Below are positions 10,154-19,472 of a stretch of DNA of 64,000 bases, piece by piece; the first letter of the stretch is position 1; every line of letters begins with the position of its first letter. Made by a program: the position numbers and the translations under genes. Below the pieces are notes generated by a model. The model did not search any database, was not told the origin of the DNA, and saw only the letters and a list, made by a program, of their open reading frames with translations. The DNA is from Ferruginibacter sp. (GTDB lineage Bacteria > Bacteroidota > Bacteroidia > Chitinophagales > Chitinophagaceae): contig JAHBTP010000001.1 in assembly GCA_019638485.1 (NCBI GenBank), forward strand, positions 1,116,001 through 1,180,000. The letters are read 5' to 3'.

Positions 10154-11236
10154 TTGGCTTCATTTAATGAACGGCTGGCAAAGCAGTTTATGGCAGAAGG
10201 CAATGAGGTATTTATTTATACTTTTACCTTACAATACCCCTCTTTTCTTTTTCCGGGAAAAACACAATACAGTTCTGAACCGGCACCAAAGAACCTGACC
10301 ATTATTCCTTCCATAAACTCCATCAACCCCCTTAACTGGTGGAAGGTGGGGAAGGCGCTTCGCCGCCTCCAACCCAATTTAATTGTTGTAAGATATTGGC
10401 TACCCTTTATGGGTCCGGCCTTAGGAACCATCTTAAGGCAGGCAAAAAAGAATATCGAAACAAAGGTGGTGTGTATTGCAGATAATATTATTCCTCACGA
10501 AAAAAGACCGGGAGATAAATGGTTCACACGTTACTTTATAAAACCCGTAGATACTTTTATCACCATGAGTGAAAAAGTAATGAGTGACCTGAGAAAATTT
10601 TCTCAAAAACCGGCACAGGTAATATCTCATCCTCTTTATGATAATTTTGGAGATATTATTTCTCAAAAAGATGCCCGACAATTTTTAGGTATCCCGGAAG
10701 AAAAAAAAATTATCTTGTTCTTCGGTTTCATAAGAGCCTATAAAGGGCTTGACATGTTATTAGAAGCCATGCATCTTTTAAAAGAAAAATATGCTAACCA
10801 ACCCAACGAAATGCCACAGCTATTGATTGCGGGAGAGTTTTATGAAAACAGAGAACGATATGATGAATTAATTAAGAAATTTCAGTTGACCGATTCCTTA
10901 ATATTGCATACTGACTTTATCCCTGATAGTGAGGTGAAATTTTATTTATGTGCGGCAGACGTAGTTGCTCAACCCTATCATCGGGCAACACAAAGCGGGG
11001 TTACTCCATTGGCCTATTATTTTGAGGTCCCTATGGTGGTAACCCCGGTGGGAAATTTGCCCAACATGGTTCCGGATAATATAGCAGGGCTTATTGCGCA
11101 ACCGAATGCGATCTCATTTTCGGATACCCTTATCCGTTATTTTGAAATAGGTAAAGCGCATTTCTTACCCGGGATAAAGGAAGAGAAGAAAAAATATCAA
11201 TGGACTAACCTCACCCGGGCAATATGGAATAGTTAA
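10154..11236 (+). CDS. GT-B (family 4-type) glycosyltransferase, start codon unresolved
   Basis: This is a GT-B glycosyltransferase: glycine-rich N-terminal Rossmann entry, later FFGFIRAYKGLDMLLEA, and the C-terminal acceptor/donor segment VAQPYHRATQSGVTPLAYYFEVPMV. The only in-frame standard start is TTG at 10154 (MASFNERLAKQF), but the same frame upstream encodes the expected first beta-strand and loop (KRVVIIGPAHPLRGGL) from about 10109. No ATG, GTG or TTG exists in frame between the previous stop (10070-10072) and 10154. The true start is therefore probably non-standard, for example ACG at 10097, or a start was lost by mutation or sequencing error. It probably acts on a cell-surface glycan together with the neighbouring transferase. 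Confidence 0.8.
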   Translation: MASFNERLAKQFMAEGNEVFIYTFTLQYPSFLFPGKTQYSSEPAPKNLTIIPSINSINPLNWWKVGKALRRLQPNLIVVRYWLPFMGPALGTILRQAKKNIETKVVCIADNIIPHEKRPGDKWFTRYFIKPVDTFITMSEKVMSDLRKFSQKPAQVISHPLYDNFGDIISQKDARQFLGIPEEKKIILFFGFIRAYKGLDMLLEAMHLLKEKYANQPNEMPQLLIAGEFYENRERYDELIKKFQLTDSLILHTDFIPDSEVKFYLCAADVVAQPYHRATQSGVTPLAYYFEVPMVVTPVGNLPNMVPDNIAGLIAQPNAISFSDTLIRYFEIGKAHFLPGIKEEKKKYQWTNLTRAIWNS

Positions 11237-11266
11237 TTTCATACAATAATCCAGATAGTATCTTTG
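11237..11266 (+). promoter_or_regulatory. Probable promoter of hddA
   Basis: TATCTTTG at 11259-11266 fits the Bacteroidota -7 consensus TAnnTTTG and ends 17 bases before the hddA ATG. A weak -33 (TTTC near 11237-11240) sits about 18 bases upstream. Confidence 0.5.
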
Positions 11267-11283
11267 TACAAACAAGTTGAAGT

Positions 11284-12306
11284 ATGATTTATAGAAGTAA
11301 AGCCCCTTTACGTATCGGACTGGCCGGTGGAGGAACAGATGTGAGCCCCTATTGCGATTTATATGGTGGTGCCATCCTTAATGCAACCATATCCTTATCT
11401 GCATACGCAACCATAGAAATCATAAATGAACCTCAAATTATAATAACCGCCTTAGACAGGCACGAATCTGAAACCCATCCCATATCAGCATCACTTCCTA
11501 TCAACGGTACACTTGACCTTTTAAAAGGAGTCATCAATCGAATTCAAAAAGATTATGGCGCTTTTAAAAAGGGATTCCGGCTATCTACCTATGTGGATGC
11601 TCCTGCCGGTTCGGGTTTAGGCACCTCCTCCACCCTGGTGGTAGCTATTATAGGTGCGTTTGTTGAAAAACTCAAATTACCAATGGGTGATTATGATATC
11701 GCCCATTATGCATTTGATATTGAAAGAAATGATCTTCAATTAGCCGGTGGCAGACAGGATCAATACGCAGCTATGTTTGGTGGAGTAAACTTTATGGAGT
11801 TCTATCAAAATGACAGAGTAATTGTAAATCCATTGCGTATTCGACCACAATACATGCACGAATTAGAAAATAATCTGGTACTCTATTTTACTTCTACATC
11901 ACGCGAAAGCGCCACTATTATTAAAGAACAAATGAAGAATGTAAACAACCATCATGAAAAGAGTATAGAAGCGATGCACCAACTTAAAACACAAGCAAAG
12001 ATGATGAAAGAAGCTTTATTAAGAGGGAAGTTGGATGAAATTGGAGAAATCCTGGATTATGGTTTTGAGCAAAAGAGAAATATGGCTGCTAATATTAGTA
12101 ACGCGGGTATTGAAAAGATATATGATGCAGCAAAAAAAGCAGGAGCCACCGGTGGAAAGATTAGCGGTGCAGGTGGAGGTGGGTTTATGATATTTTATTG
12201 CCCTGTTAATAATAGATTCGCAGTGGAAGACACCCTGTTACAATTTGGTGGAGAGGTAAAGAAATACAATTTTACAAAATATGGCCTAACTACCTGGAGT
12301 GTTTAA
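11284..12306 (+). CDS. hddA: D-glycero-alpha-D-manno-heptose 7-phosphate kinase
   Basis: A 340-residue GHMP kinase. The N-terminus (KAPLRIGLAGGGTDVSPYCDLYGG) is typical of HddA/FKP-type sugar kinases. The ATP-binding GHMP motif is DAPAGSGLGTSSTLV near residues 107-121, and the C-terminal motif 3 is GGKISGAGGGGFMIFYC. HddA phosphorylates the anomeric carbon of heptose 7-phosphate, giving the 1,7-bisphosphate in the GDP-heptose pathway. gmhA follows 67 bases downstream, and hddC and gmhB lie at 22-23 kb, so all four enzymes for GDP-D-glycero-D-manno-heptose are in this window. That context makes heptose kinase a better call than a fucose or galactose kinase. Confidence 0.88.
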   Translation: MIYRSKAPLRIGLAGGGTDVSPYCDLYGGAILNATISLSAYATIEIINEPQIIITALDRHESETHPISASLPINGTLDLLKGVINRIQKDYGAFKKGFRLSTYVDAPAGSGLGTSSTLVVAIIGAFVEKLKLPMGDYDIAHYAFDIERNDLQLAGGRQDQYAAMFGGVNFMEFYQNDRVIVNPLRIRPQYMHELENNLVLYFTSTSRESATIIKEQMKNVNNHHEKSIEAMHQLKTQAKMMKEALLRGKLDEIGEILDYGFEQKRNMAANISNAGIEKIYDAAKKAGATGGKISGAGGGGFMIFYCPVNNRFAVEDTLLQFGGEVKKYNFTKYGLTTWSV

Positions 12307-12373
12307 TAAGATATTTACTTATCATTTTTACATTGCATAAAACCTTCATTAACTTTAGCCGAACTTTCCATAT

Positions 12374-12949
12374 ATGCAGAATAAAATTTTCGATATTATC
12401 AATGCTTCAATAGCCGTAAAGCAAGGCCTTTTACAAGATGCCGAATTATTAAAAACAGTTGAACAATGTATTGAAGAAATTGTAACCGCTTTTAAGGGCG
12501 GTAATAAAGTGTTGTTTTGCGGTAATGGTGGAAGCGCTGCCGATGCACAACATTTAGCAGCAGAATTTAGCGGCAGGTTTTATACAGATCGCGATGCCTT
12601 ACCTGCAGAAGCACTACATGTTAACACCTCTTATTTAACCGCAGTGGCTAATGATTATAGCTATAATGAAATCTATTCCCGGTTAGTAAAAGGAATTGGA
12701 GTGAAGGGTGATGTGTTGGTGGGGTTAACTACTTCAGGTAATAGTGAAAATATTATCAGGGCTTTTGAAGTTGCCAAACAAAAAGGAATAACCACCATCG
12801 GTTTTACCGGAGCTACCGGAGGAAAAATAAAACCATTATGCGATTACCTGATAAATGTTCCTTCCACAGACACTCCACGAATTCAGGAATCACATATTCT
12901 AATTGGACATATCATTTGCCAATTAGTTGAGGAAAAAATATTTGGGTAA
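12374..12949 (+). CDS. gmhA: Phosphoheptose isomerase
   Basis: A 191-residue single SIS-domain protein. The signature runs LFCGNGGSAADAQHLAAEFSGRF (about residues 48-70), with GLTTSGNSENI and the C-terminal IQESHILIGHIICQLVEE, all typical of GmhA. It converts sedoheptulose 7-phosphate to D-glycero-D-manno-heptose 7-phosphate in the cytoplasm, the committed step to heptose for lipopolysaccharide, S-layer or other surface glycans. Length matches the family. It is the last plus-strand gene before the oppositely oriented efflux cluster. A weak -7-like TAACTTTA lies at 12350-12357. Confidence 0.92.
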   Translation: MQNKIFDIINASIAVKQGLLQDAELLKTVEQCIEEIVTAFKGGNKVLFCGNGGSAADAQHLAAEFSGRFYTDRDALPAEALHVNTSYLTAVANDYSYNEIYSRLVKGIGVKGDVLVGLTTSGNSENIIRAFEVAKQKGITTIGFTGATGGKIKPLCDYLINVPSTDTPRIQESHILIGHIICQLVEEKIFG

Positions 12950-13062
12950 ATACCCATAAATCTCTACCTACAAAAAAACATTCTTTTAATAAAAATCACT
13001 TCAAGTTATCCTTATATGCCTTAATGCACTTGCTTTTAATCTTTCATAATAACAACTCGCGC

Positions 13063-13509
13063 TTAAAAATAAATTACTTTTATTTTAATTATTTCATCTT
13101 GCTTCAATTCAAAGCTAGCTTTTTTAAACTTAGGTCTATTCGTTACGTTAATAGATTGGTAATTTGAGAACCCAATACCTTCTTTAGGAAAAATCATTCC
13201 TTTATCAACCTTCCCATTTTTATTCTCATCATGCAGAACACTAACGGCATAACTGCCTTTGGATAAGTTATAAAAAGTAACCGTTAGCTTGTTATTAATT
13301 ATTTCTGCCTTCTCTATTTTAAAATAGCGTTTAAAATGCTCATCAGGAATTGAGCCCTCCTTATTATACAATGCTACCATCACGGCTCCCTTGGAGCTTC
13401 TAAAGTTTTCAACTACTACGGTTAGTTTGAAAGTTCCATCCTGGCCATAAGAAGATGGGCAAATAAATAGAAACGAATGGAATAAGATTATAACGAATGT
13501 TATTTTCAC
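13063..13509 (-). CDS. DUF2141 secreted protein
   Basis: A 148-residue protein with a signal peptide (MKITFVIILFHSFLFIC...YGQ) and a single beta-rich DUF2141 domain: NFRSSKGAVMVALYNKEG, then SYAVSVLHDENKNGKVDKG. The DEN/NGKxD element resembles a calcium-binding turn. It starts with GTG two bases after the stop of the RND pump gene, so it is co-transcribed and probably coupled to it. The function of DUF2141 proteins is not established; the position suggests a periplasmic accessory to the efflux operon. It converges with gmhA across a 113-base gap with no clear terminator. Confidence 0.8.
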   Translation of the reverse strand: MKITFVIILFHSFLFICPSSYGQDGTFKLTVVVENFRSSKGAVMVALYNKEGSIPDEHFKRYFKIEKAEIINNKLTVTFYNLSKGSYAVSVLHDENKNGKVDKGMIFPKEGIGFSNYQSINVTNRPKFKKASFELKQDEIIKIKVIYF

Positions 13510-13511
13510 TT

Positions 13512-16500
13512 TTAAATACTTTTTTGAGTTTTGAACTTTTCCTTTACATTATCCACAACGAAATACACTAATGGCACTAAGAATATGGTAAGTATTAAAG
13601 AAGAAATTAAGCCGCCGATAATTACCCATGCCAGGCCATTTTTCCATTCTGCAGATGTGCCGGTTGCTAATGCAATAGGTAGCATACCAATTGCCATTGA
13701 TAATGTAGTCATTAAAATAGGCCGTATTCTTCCCTTACTTGCTTCAATAATAGCTTGCCGAAAAGGTAAACCTTCCTTTTTTAATTGATTGGTAAAATCA
13801 ACAATCAAGATTGCATTTTTGGTAACCAACCCCATTAACATAATTAAGCCTAATAAGGCAAACAAGCTAATATTACTTAAGGATAAATTCAATGCCAGAA
13901 AGGCACCGATAGCAGCAACAGGAATTCCGAATAAGGCAACAAAAGGATAAATATAGCTATCATATAATGCCACCATAATTAGATAAATAAGAATAAATGA
14001 AACCAATAAAACTGAGCCTAAAGCAGTGAAACTATCATCCTGGCGTTTAATATCGCTTCCCCAATTCATCTGTACGCCTTCAGGTAATGGATTTTTATTT
14101 ACATAAGCCACCACATCATCTGCAACTGTACCTGAAGGACGTCCCAGAGCATCAGCAGTTAAAGTAACCGCAGGTTGTCTATCTTTCCTTTCTAATAAAG
14201 AAGGAGAATTAGCTCTTTCAATAGTTGCGAATTGAGAAACTTCAACCGGAATCCCCATTGGGTTAACTATACTAAGTTTATTTACATCATCATAGTTTTT
14301 ACGATCAAATTTATCCAGCCAAATCCTTACAGGATATTCAGTTCCTTTTTCAGTTAGCAATGCATCATCATTTCCGGAAAATGCAGTACGTAAATGCATA
14401 CCTACGTATGCTGTGTTCAAACCCAATCGTTGCATCTTATCTTTATCAGGGATAACCCTTAATTCCGGGCTTCCTGTTTCAACCGATAAACGAACATTAT
14501 CTGCCCCGGGTATCTTTTCAATAATAGACTTTAAATTTTGCGCTGATTGCATCACCTGATTGAGTGAAGAACCACTCAATGTAATTTCAATAGGTGCAGA
14601 TTTTGGAATTAAACCTAACGTACTAATGGAGAAATTAATACCCTGAAACTTCTTTTGCAAACTATCTCTCAACGTTTGCATAAAACGTTCAGTGGAGCGG
14701 TTATTTATTTCCTTTTTAGATTTCAACTGAACAGTAAATTCAGATTTGTTCTGAGCACCAACACCCAAACTCCCGATCCCTGTGCTTGGGCCTCCAATAT
14801 TACTAAACAAAGTAGCTACTTCAGGCTGTTGAAGAATATAGGTTTCAATTTTTTCGGAAACCAGATTGTTTCGCTCAATAGAAATGTTTTTATCAAATTC
14901 TAATCCTAATCGAAATTTCCCCTGATCGCCTGTAGCAATTAATTCCTTTCCAATAATACCTTGCTTCATCAATACTCCCGTTCCTAAAAAGAGCAGTATT
15001 ACAAAGCCTAAAAAAATTAATTTGTGATGTAATACCCAATCTAATTTCTTACTATACCAGGAAGTAAATTGGGTTAATTGATGTTCAAACCAAAGTAAAA
15101 AGCGATTAAACACATTGGTGGGTTTAAGATTTTCTTTTTCTCCAATGCGAGAAGCCATCCAAGGTGTAAGGGTGAAACCAACAAGTAAACTGGTAAGCAC
15201 AGTAACAATAATTACCACTGAAAATTGCTTGAGCATATCTGCAACAAATACCTGAAGAAACAAAATAGGAACAAACACCACAACATCTACCAGGGTGATA
15301 GAAACTGCGGAGTAACCAATTTCCATCCGTCCTTCTAACGACGCCTTACGCTTATCCTTTCCCATATCAAGATGGCGTTGAATATTTTCCAAAACAACTG
15401 TTGCATCATCAACCAAAACGCCTATTACTAAAGACATGGCCAAAAGTGTCATTAGGTTAAGTGTATAACCCAACAGCCACATAGTGCCAAAAGCTGTAAC
15501 TAATGAAGTAGGAATAGCCACGGCAACAATCAATGAATTTCGATAGCTTCTTAAAAATAAAAGCATCACAATAGAAACCAAAATAACTGCCAATATCAAA
15601 TCGAAAACTACCGAGTTTACAGCTGCAATGGTATTGTCGGTGCTATCATCAGTAACCACAAATTTTACATGGTTACTTTCATTGCCTTTTTCAATGCTTT
15701 GAAATTGTTCTCTGATAAGCTTGGACATATCAACAGCATTGGCATCTCCTTGCTTTTTAATGAGCAGTCCAATACCATTTTTCCCATTATAGCGGCTAAC
15801 GGAAGTAATTTCTTTAATTCCATCATTTACCTCAGCTATATCTTTTACAAAAATCGGACTTCCCAAAAATGGCATGGCTACTTGAACATCCCGGATATCA
15901 TTTACATTATTAAACTTCCCTACCAGGCGTACCAAACTATTATCGGTTGACGTTTGAACTTGCCCTGCAGGAATATCAATACCAGAGCGATTTATAGCCT
16001 CCACGACCTGATTAATTGAAATCCTATTTAATTTTAATTTTTCCTTATCCACACTAACTTGTATCTCTCTTTCTTCTCCTCCTAATACGGTAATTTCTGC
16101 AACTCCCTTAATTTTTTGAATTTGAGGCAAATACTCATCTTTCATTTTTTGATAAAATTCAGTAGGCTGCATATCACTTGTTGCACTTACCGACATAATT
16201 GGTAAATCATTAGGAGACACCTTACTCATCACAGGATTCTTTATATCCTTGGGAAGGTCTTTTTTAATATTGTCAATGTAGCGTTGTGCATCCTGCATGG
16301 TTTTGTCTAAATCTGTACCATACTTCAAATTAGCAATGATGATGGAAGCATTAGGTAAAGATTTAGTTACTAAATAATCTACACCCTCCAAATTAGCAAG
16401 CGCATCTTCAATTTTACGTGAAACCGAAGTTTCCACCTCATTAGGCTCTGCGCCAGGATAAACCGTTTTGATAACCACAACTGGCTGATTAAAATCAGGC

Positions 16501-16610
16501 ATCAATTCATAGCTCAAATTTTTAAACCCAATAATTCCCATCAGCGTAAATACACTGAAGAGTACAATAATCAAGGAAGGCCTTTTGATGGATAGTTCAG
16601 TAATGTTCAT
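13512..16610 (-). CDS. RND efflux pump, inner-membrane permease
   Basis: A protein of just over 1,030 residues with the full AcrB/MexB-type layout: one N-terminal membrane helix (IKRPSLIIVLFSVFTLMGI), a porter domain (YPGAEPNEVETSVSRKIEDALANLEGV), and two groups of membrane helices. TM4 carries the proton-relay pair in VLVDDATVVLENIQRH. The last helices are FALLGLIMLMGLVTKNAILIVD. It exports small hydrophobic compounds or drugs across the envelope using proton flow, with the adaptor and TolC genes upstream. ATG at 16610 is preferred over GTG at 16616. The VDDA motif fits the HAE/hydrophobe class better than the metal-exporting CusA/CzcA class. Confidence 0.92.
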   Translation of the reverse strand: MNITELSIKRPSLIIVLFSVFTLMGIIGFKNLSYELMPDFNQPVVVIKTVYPGAEPNEVETSVSRKIEDALANLEGVDYLVTKSLPNASIIIANLKYGTDLDKTMQDAQRYIDNIKKDLPKDIKNPVMSKVSPNDLPIMSVSATSDMQPTEFYQKMKDEYLPQIQKIKGVAEITVLGGEEREIQVSVDKEKLKLNRISINQVVEAINRSGIDIPAGQVQTSTDNSLVRLVGKFNNVNDIRDVQVAMPFLGSPIFVKDIAEVNDGIKEITSVSRYNGKNGIGLLIKKQGDANAVDMSKLIREQFQSIEKGNESNHVKFVVTDDSTDNTIAAVNSVVFDLILAVILVSIVMLLFLRSYRNSLIVAVAIPTSLVTAFGTMWLLGYTLNLMTLLAMSLVIGVLVDDATVVLENIQRHLDMGKDKRKASLEGRMEIGYSAVSITLVDVVVFVPILFLQVFVADMLKQFSVVIIVTVLTSLLVGFTLTPWMASRIGEKENLKPTNVFNRFLLWFEHQLTQFTSWYSKKLDWVLHHKLIFLGFVILLFLGTGVLMKQGIIGKELIATGDQGKFRLGLEFDKNISIERNNLVSEKIETYILQQPEVATLFSNIGGPSTGIGSLGVGAQNKSEFTVQLKSKKEINNRSTERFMQTLRDSLQKKFQGINFSISTLGLIPKSAPIEITLSGSSLNQVMQSAQNLKSIIEKIPGADNVRLSVETGSPELRVIPDKDKMQRLGLNTAYVGMHLRTAFSGNDDALLTEKGTEYPVRIWLDKFDRKNYDDVNKLSIVNPMGIPVEVSQFATIERANSPSLLERKDRQPAVTLTADALGRPSGTVADDVVAYVNKNPLPEGVQMNWGSDIKRQDDSFTALGSVLLVSFILIYLIMVALYDSYIYPFVALFGIPVAAIGAFLALNLSLSNISLFALLGLIMLMGLVTKNAILIVDFTNQLKKEGLPFRQAIIEASKGRIRPILMTTLSMAIGMLPIALATGTSAEWKNGLAWVIIGGLISSLILTIFLVPLVYFVVDNVKEKFKTQKSI

Positions 16611-16630
16611 AATCACTTTTACATTAATTA

Positions 16631-16987
16631 TTACGAATTTCTATTTTCAATGGAAGTTTGCATTTGATCTAATAACTTAACTATCTCATTTGCGCCAACA
16701 TGTAGTAATACAAAATCTTTCTCAGCAAGGTATCGTGTTGCATAAAGCAATTTCAACCAATAAATGGTTTCACACGCTTCCCTATTGGCAATAGTTAATT
16801 GTAGGAGATATTGTTTATCGGAGGTGTTTATGGAAAAGTCTCCAATATTAGCCCCAATTCTTGTTCCCGAACGCAGGAGAAGTTCAGAGAGAACATACTC
16901 TTGCTTCTCATTTTGTAATGACTTGAAAACCTCCACCACATTAATAGCAAAGGCAAAACTCTTTTGTTGTAAAATATTTCCTTTCAT
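16631..16987 (-). CDS. S23-type four-helix bundle protein inside the efflux operon
   Basis: A 118-residue all-helical protein starting at ATG 16987 (MKGNILQQKSFAFAI). The pattern LLRSGTRIGANIGDF, a middle segment KQYLLQLTIANREACETIYWLKLL and a final Leu-rich helix match the four-helix bundle family first seen in 23S rRNA intervening sequences (TIGR02436). Members are small, widely scattered and of unclear function, possibly nucleic-acid binding. It lies 12 bases after the adaptor stop and 20 bases before the pump start, so it splits what is normally an adjacent adaptor-permease pair. An in-frame GTG at 16999 would add only four residues. Confidence 0.8.
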   Translation of the reverse strand: MKGNILQQKSFAFAINVVEVFKSLQNEKQEYVLSELLLRSGTRIGANIGDFSINTSDKQYLLQLTIANREACETIYWLKLLYATRYLAEKDFVLLHVGANEIVKLLDQMQTSIENRNS

Positions 16988-16999
16988 ATTAATTAGCAC

Positions 17000-18052
17000 T
17001 TAATCTTTTATTAAAACATTTGCATTATTAAATAAGTTGATAAAACCTCCGGTTACGTAAATGTCACCGGCTATTAATCCATTTTCCACCAATACCCTAT
17101 CTCCAAAGTTTTTGGTGATTTTAATAGGATGAAGTATTGCTCTTCCATTTTTTATAAGATAGACATTAGGTCTACCATCTTCATCAATAACAGATGATGA
17201 AGGAATCAAAATACCGGTCTCATCATGGTTATCACTTAGAAACACTTTACCAAACATCCCGGATTTAATTTGAGCAGTGCTTGTATTGTTAACTTGAAAT
17301 TGAATAGGGAATAAATTTCCGGGATTACTTTTACTGGAAATCATTATCATTCTTCCCAAAAGTGGTATTTCGGCATAAGCATCTGCCAAAACCTTATACT
17401 CTTTCCCTAATTGAAATAATCTAATATCATTCTCGGGAGCATTTATTGTAAAACGTAATGAGTTGATATCAGTAATTTGTAGCAAAGGCATTCCCGGGGC
17501 AGCAAACCCTCCTACCTCGTTAAGTTTGGCAGTTACTACACCTTTAAAAGGAGCTTTAATATAAGTTTTGCTGATTTGTTCTAACAAGGTAGCTCTTTGC
17601 ACTTTAGCCGACTTTAACCCCAGAGCTGCCTTTTCCAACTGAACTCCCTGTACTGCATCTGCATTTGCTAAAATGGTAAATCTCTTCACATCATCTTCCA
17701 ACCCGCTAATTTGCACTTCTACTGTTTGTAATTGCAACTTTAATAATGAATTATCTAATTGAATTAGGGTTTGTCCTTTCCCAACCTCTTCTCCTACATC
17801 TACAAAAACTGAATTAATTTTACCCTGTATATCAGCGCTAATCTTTGTTTCTTTATTGGGCTCAAAAATACCGGCATAGAATCCACCAGATTTTATTTGC
17901 TCCACACTTACGGTATCCGTTAAAACAGAAACAGGATTTTCAATATCAAACTGATATACTTTTTCCTTAGTAATCTTTTTATTGCTTATCAATTTTAAAA
18001 TTGTTAAAGCAACAACTAAAACAACAAATAATATCAACATAATTTTTTTCAT
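17000..18052 (-). CDS. RND efflux periplasmic adaptor (membrane fusion protein)
   Basis: A 350-residue HlyD/AcrA-type adaptor. One N-terminal anchor helix (MKKIMLILFVVLVVALTILKL) is followed by a biotinyl-lipoyl half (GKINSVFVDVGEEVGKGQTLIQLDNSLLK), an alpha-hairpin, the second lipoyl half (TYIKAPFKGVVTAKLNEVGGFAAPGMPLLQI), a beta-barrel and a membrane-proximal domain (VLVENGLIAGDIYVTGGF). It bridges the RND pump to TolC. TTG at 18061 is also in frame, but ATG at 18052 gives the better N-terminus. The gap to tolC upstream is 54 bases. Confidence 0.9.
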   Translation of the reverse strand: MKKIMLILFVVLVVALTILKLISNKKITKEKVYQFDIENPVSVLTDTVSVEQIKSGGFYAGIFEPNKETKISADIQGKINSVFVDVGEEVGKGQTLIQLDNSLLKLQLQTVEVQISGLEDDVKRFTILANADAVQGVQLEKAALGLKSAKVQRATLLEQISKTYIKAPFKGVVTAKLNEVGGFAAPGMPLLQITDINSLRFTINAPENDIRLFQLGKEYKVLADAYAEIPLLGRMIMISSKSNPGNLFPIQFQVNNTSTAQIKSGMFGKVFLSDNHDETGILIPSSSVIDEDGRPNVYLIKNGRAILHPIKITKNFGDRVLVENGLIAGDIYVTGGFINLFNNANVLIKD

Positions 18053-18106
18053 ATTTTTCAATATTTATTTAATAGGCTCATTCTATTCTTATATTATTCA
18101 AAGATT

Positions 18107-19441
18107 TCAAAATGTTATTACCTTAATCGTTCCGTTAGCCATTTTAAGCCCCAAATCAGCTTTTAGATAGTCTATTACTGCATTCAGATATTGCTGTTGG
18201 GCATCCCGAAGTGAATTATCTGCTAATAAAATATCTGTTAAGCTTGCTGTTCCTTGCTTTTGTTGCAAAATCGTTTGGTTATAAATTGACTGAGCTAATG
18301 CAATATGGTTTTGAGTATGGAGAACAGTTTGTTCTGCAACAATCTTTTGACGAGAAAAATTCATCAAATCCATATTGTTCTTTTCTTTTAATAATTGAGT
18401 TTGTAAATTATTATTATTAATATGCCGTTTCAATTGGCTCATTTTTCTGTGAGTAACGGTTCCATTGAAAATTGGATAGGTTAATTGTAAACCGGCAAAT
18501 CCAACAGGGAAGAATTTTAAAAAATCATTGGGTTTTCTATCATATCCAAAACCCGAAACTCCGTAAGCAGCGGTCAAGCTAACAGAAGGTACATATTTGG
18601 TTTGCTTAAGGGTTTGTAATTCATTGGTTAGGCTTTCTAGTTGAGTCTGAGCAATCCGAATATCTATATTAATTTTTGGAGGAGAATCTGGTACATGTTG
18701 AAAAGTAATGTTATTTTCCACCATTACTGCGCTATCCATATCAACGCCCATATTCAGCTTTAACGCATTTAAGACCTGAACATATTTGTTTAGAACTATT
18801 TCTTTCTGCGTGCTTAATTGTTCAGCCTGGAGTTTCACCTTATTTACATCTGTACCGGTTGCCAAAAGTTGTTCGTTTAACAATTGGATATTTTGTAAAA
18901 GCTTACTGGTATTTTGAAGGTTAGCATCTAAAAAAGATAATTGGTTTTTTAAAATCTGAGCATTGTAATACAACAAGGTCACATCATACAAAACTTGTTC
19001 AACCGATTTTTGAAATTGAAGTTTTGAAAGTTCAGTTCCTACTTTAGCACTTTTAATTGTACCCAATATCTGTGGACTGTATAATGGCATTGCCAATTGT
19101 ACATTCGCACTGATGTTATGAGGAACGCCAAATTGAGCTTCTTTAAATTGCCCGGAAGGAACCTGAGGATTAAAAATATCCATCGGCATAAGTTGCGTAG
19201 GCAATTCTAAGAAATACTTATACTCCGAATTTGCAAAAACTTTTGGTATCAGATTCGCTTGTGCTTCTTTAGTACGTTGTACGCTAATATCAATATTATT
19301 CTGATTCATCTGCAATGTTTTGTTATAGCGCAATGCAGTATCGAGGCATTGTTTCAATGTCCATGTATTTTGCGCCTGAACAGTGCTCCATCCCATTAAA
19401 GAAAAGAGCAAAAAAATAAGTTTGTGAATACTAACTAACAT
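18107..19441 (-). CDS. TolC-family outer-membrane efflux protein
   Basis: A 444-residue TolC-type protein with a signal peptide (MLVSIHKLIFLLFSLMGWSTVQAQ) and two repeated helical halves. The family hallmarks are WTLKQCLDTALRYNKTLQ at the mature start, and later GFAGLQLTYPIFNGT and GTASLTDILLADNSLRDAQQQYLNAVIDYLKADLGL. It forms the outer-membrane exit duct for the RND pump and adaptor encoded just downstream. Codons 2-8 contain a 19-bp sequence nearly identical to the palindromic site in front of tetR, so TetR may bind here. Confidence 0.92.
   Translation of the reverse strand: MLVSIHKLIFLLFSLMGWSTVQAQNTWTLKQCLDTALRYNKTLQMNQNNIDISVQRTKEAQANLIPKVFANSEYKYFLELPTQLMPMDIFNPQVPSGQFKEAQFGVPHNISANVQLAMPLYSPQILGTIKSAKVGTELSKLQFQKSVEQVLYDVTLLYYNAQILKNQLSFLDANLQNTSKLLQNIQLLNEQLLATGTDVNKVKLQAEQLSTQKEIVLNKYVQVLNALKLNMGVDMDSAVMVENNITFQHVPDSPPKINIDIRIAQTQLESLTNELQTLKQTKYVPSVSLTAAYGVSGFGYDRKPNDFLKFFPVGFAGLQLTYPIFNGTVTHRKMSQLKRHINNNNLQTQLLKEKNNMDLMNFSRQKIVAEQTVLHTQNHIALAQSIYNQTILQQKQGTASLTDILLADNSLRDAQQQYLNAVIDYLKADLGLKMANGTIKVITF
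19420..19438 (-). promoter_or_regulatory. Second TetR operator-like site at the start of tolC
   Basis: Read on the minus strand this is TTAGTTAGTATTCACAAAC, an 18-of-19 match to the site upstream of tetR at 21664-21682. It keeps one perfect half (GTTAGT) and a 5-of-6 second half (ACAAAC). It overlaps codons 2-8 of tolC, where binding could block transcription from an internal promoter or read-through from upstream. Confidence 0.6.
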
Positions 19442-19472
19442 ATTAAATTAAATTTTTTTTATTACCCCTATT

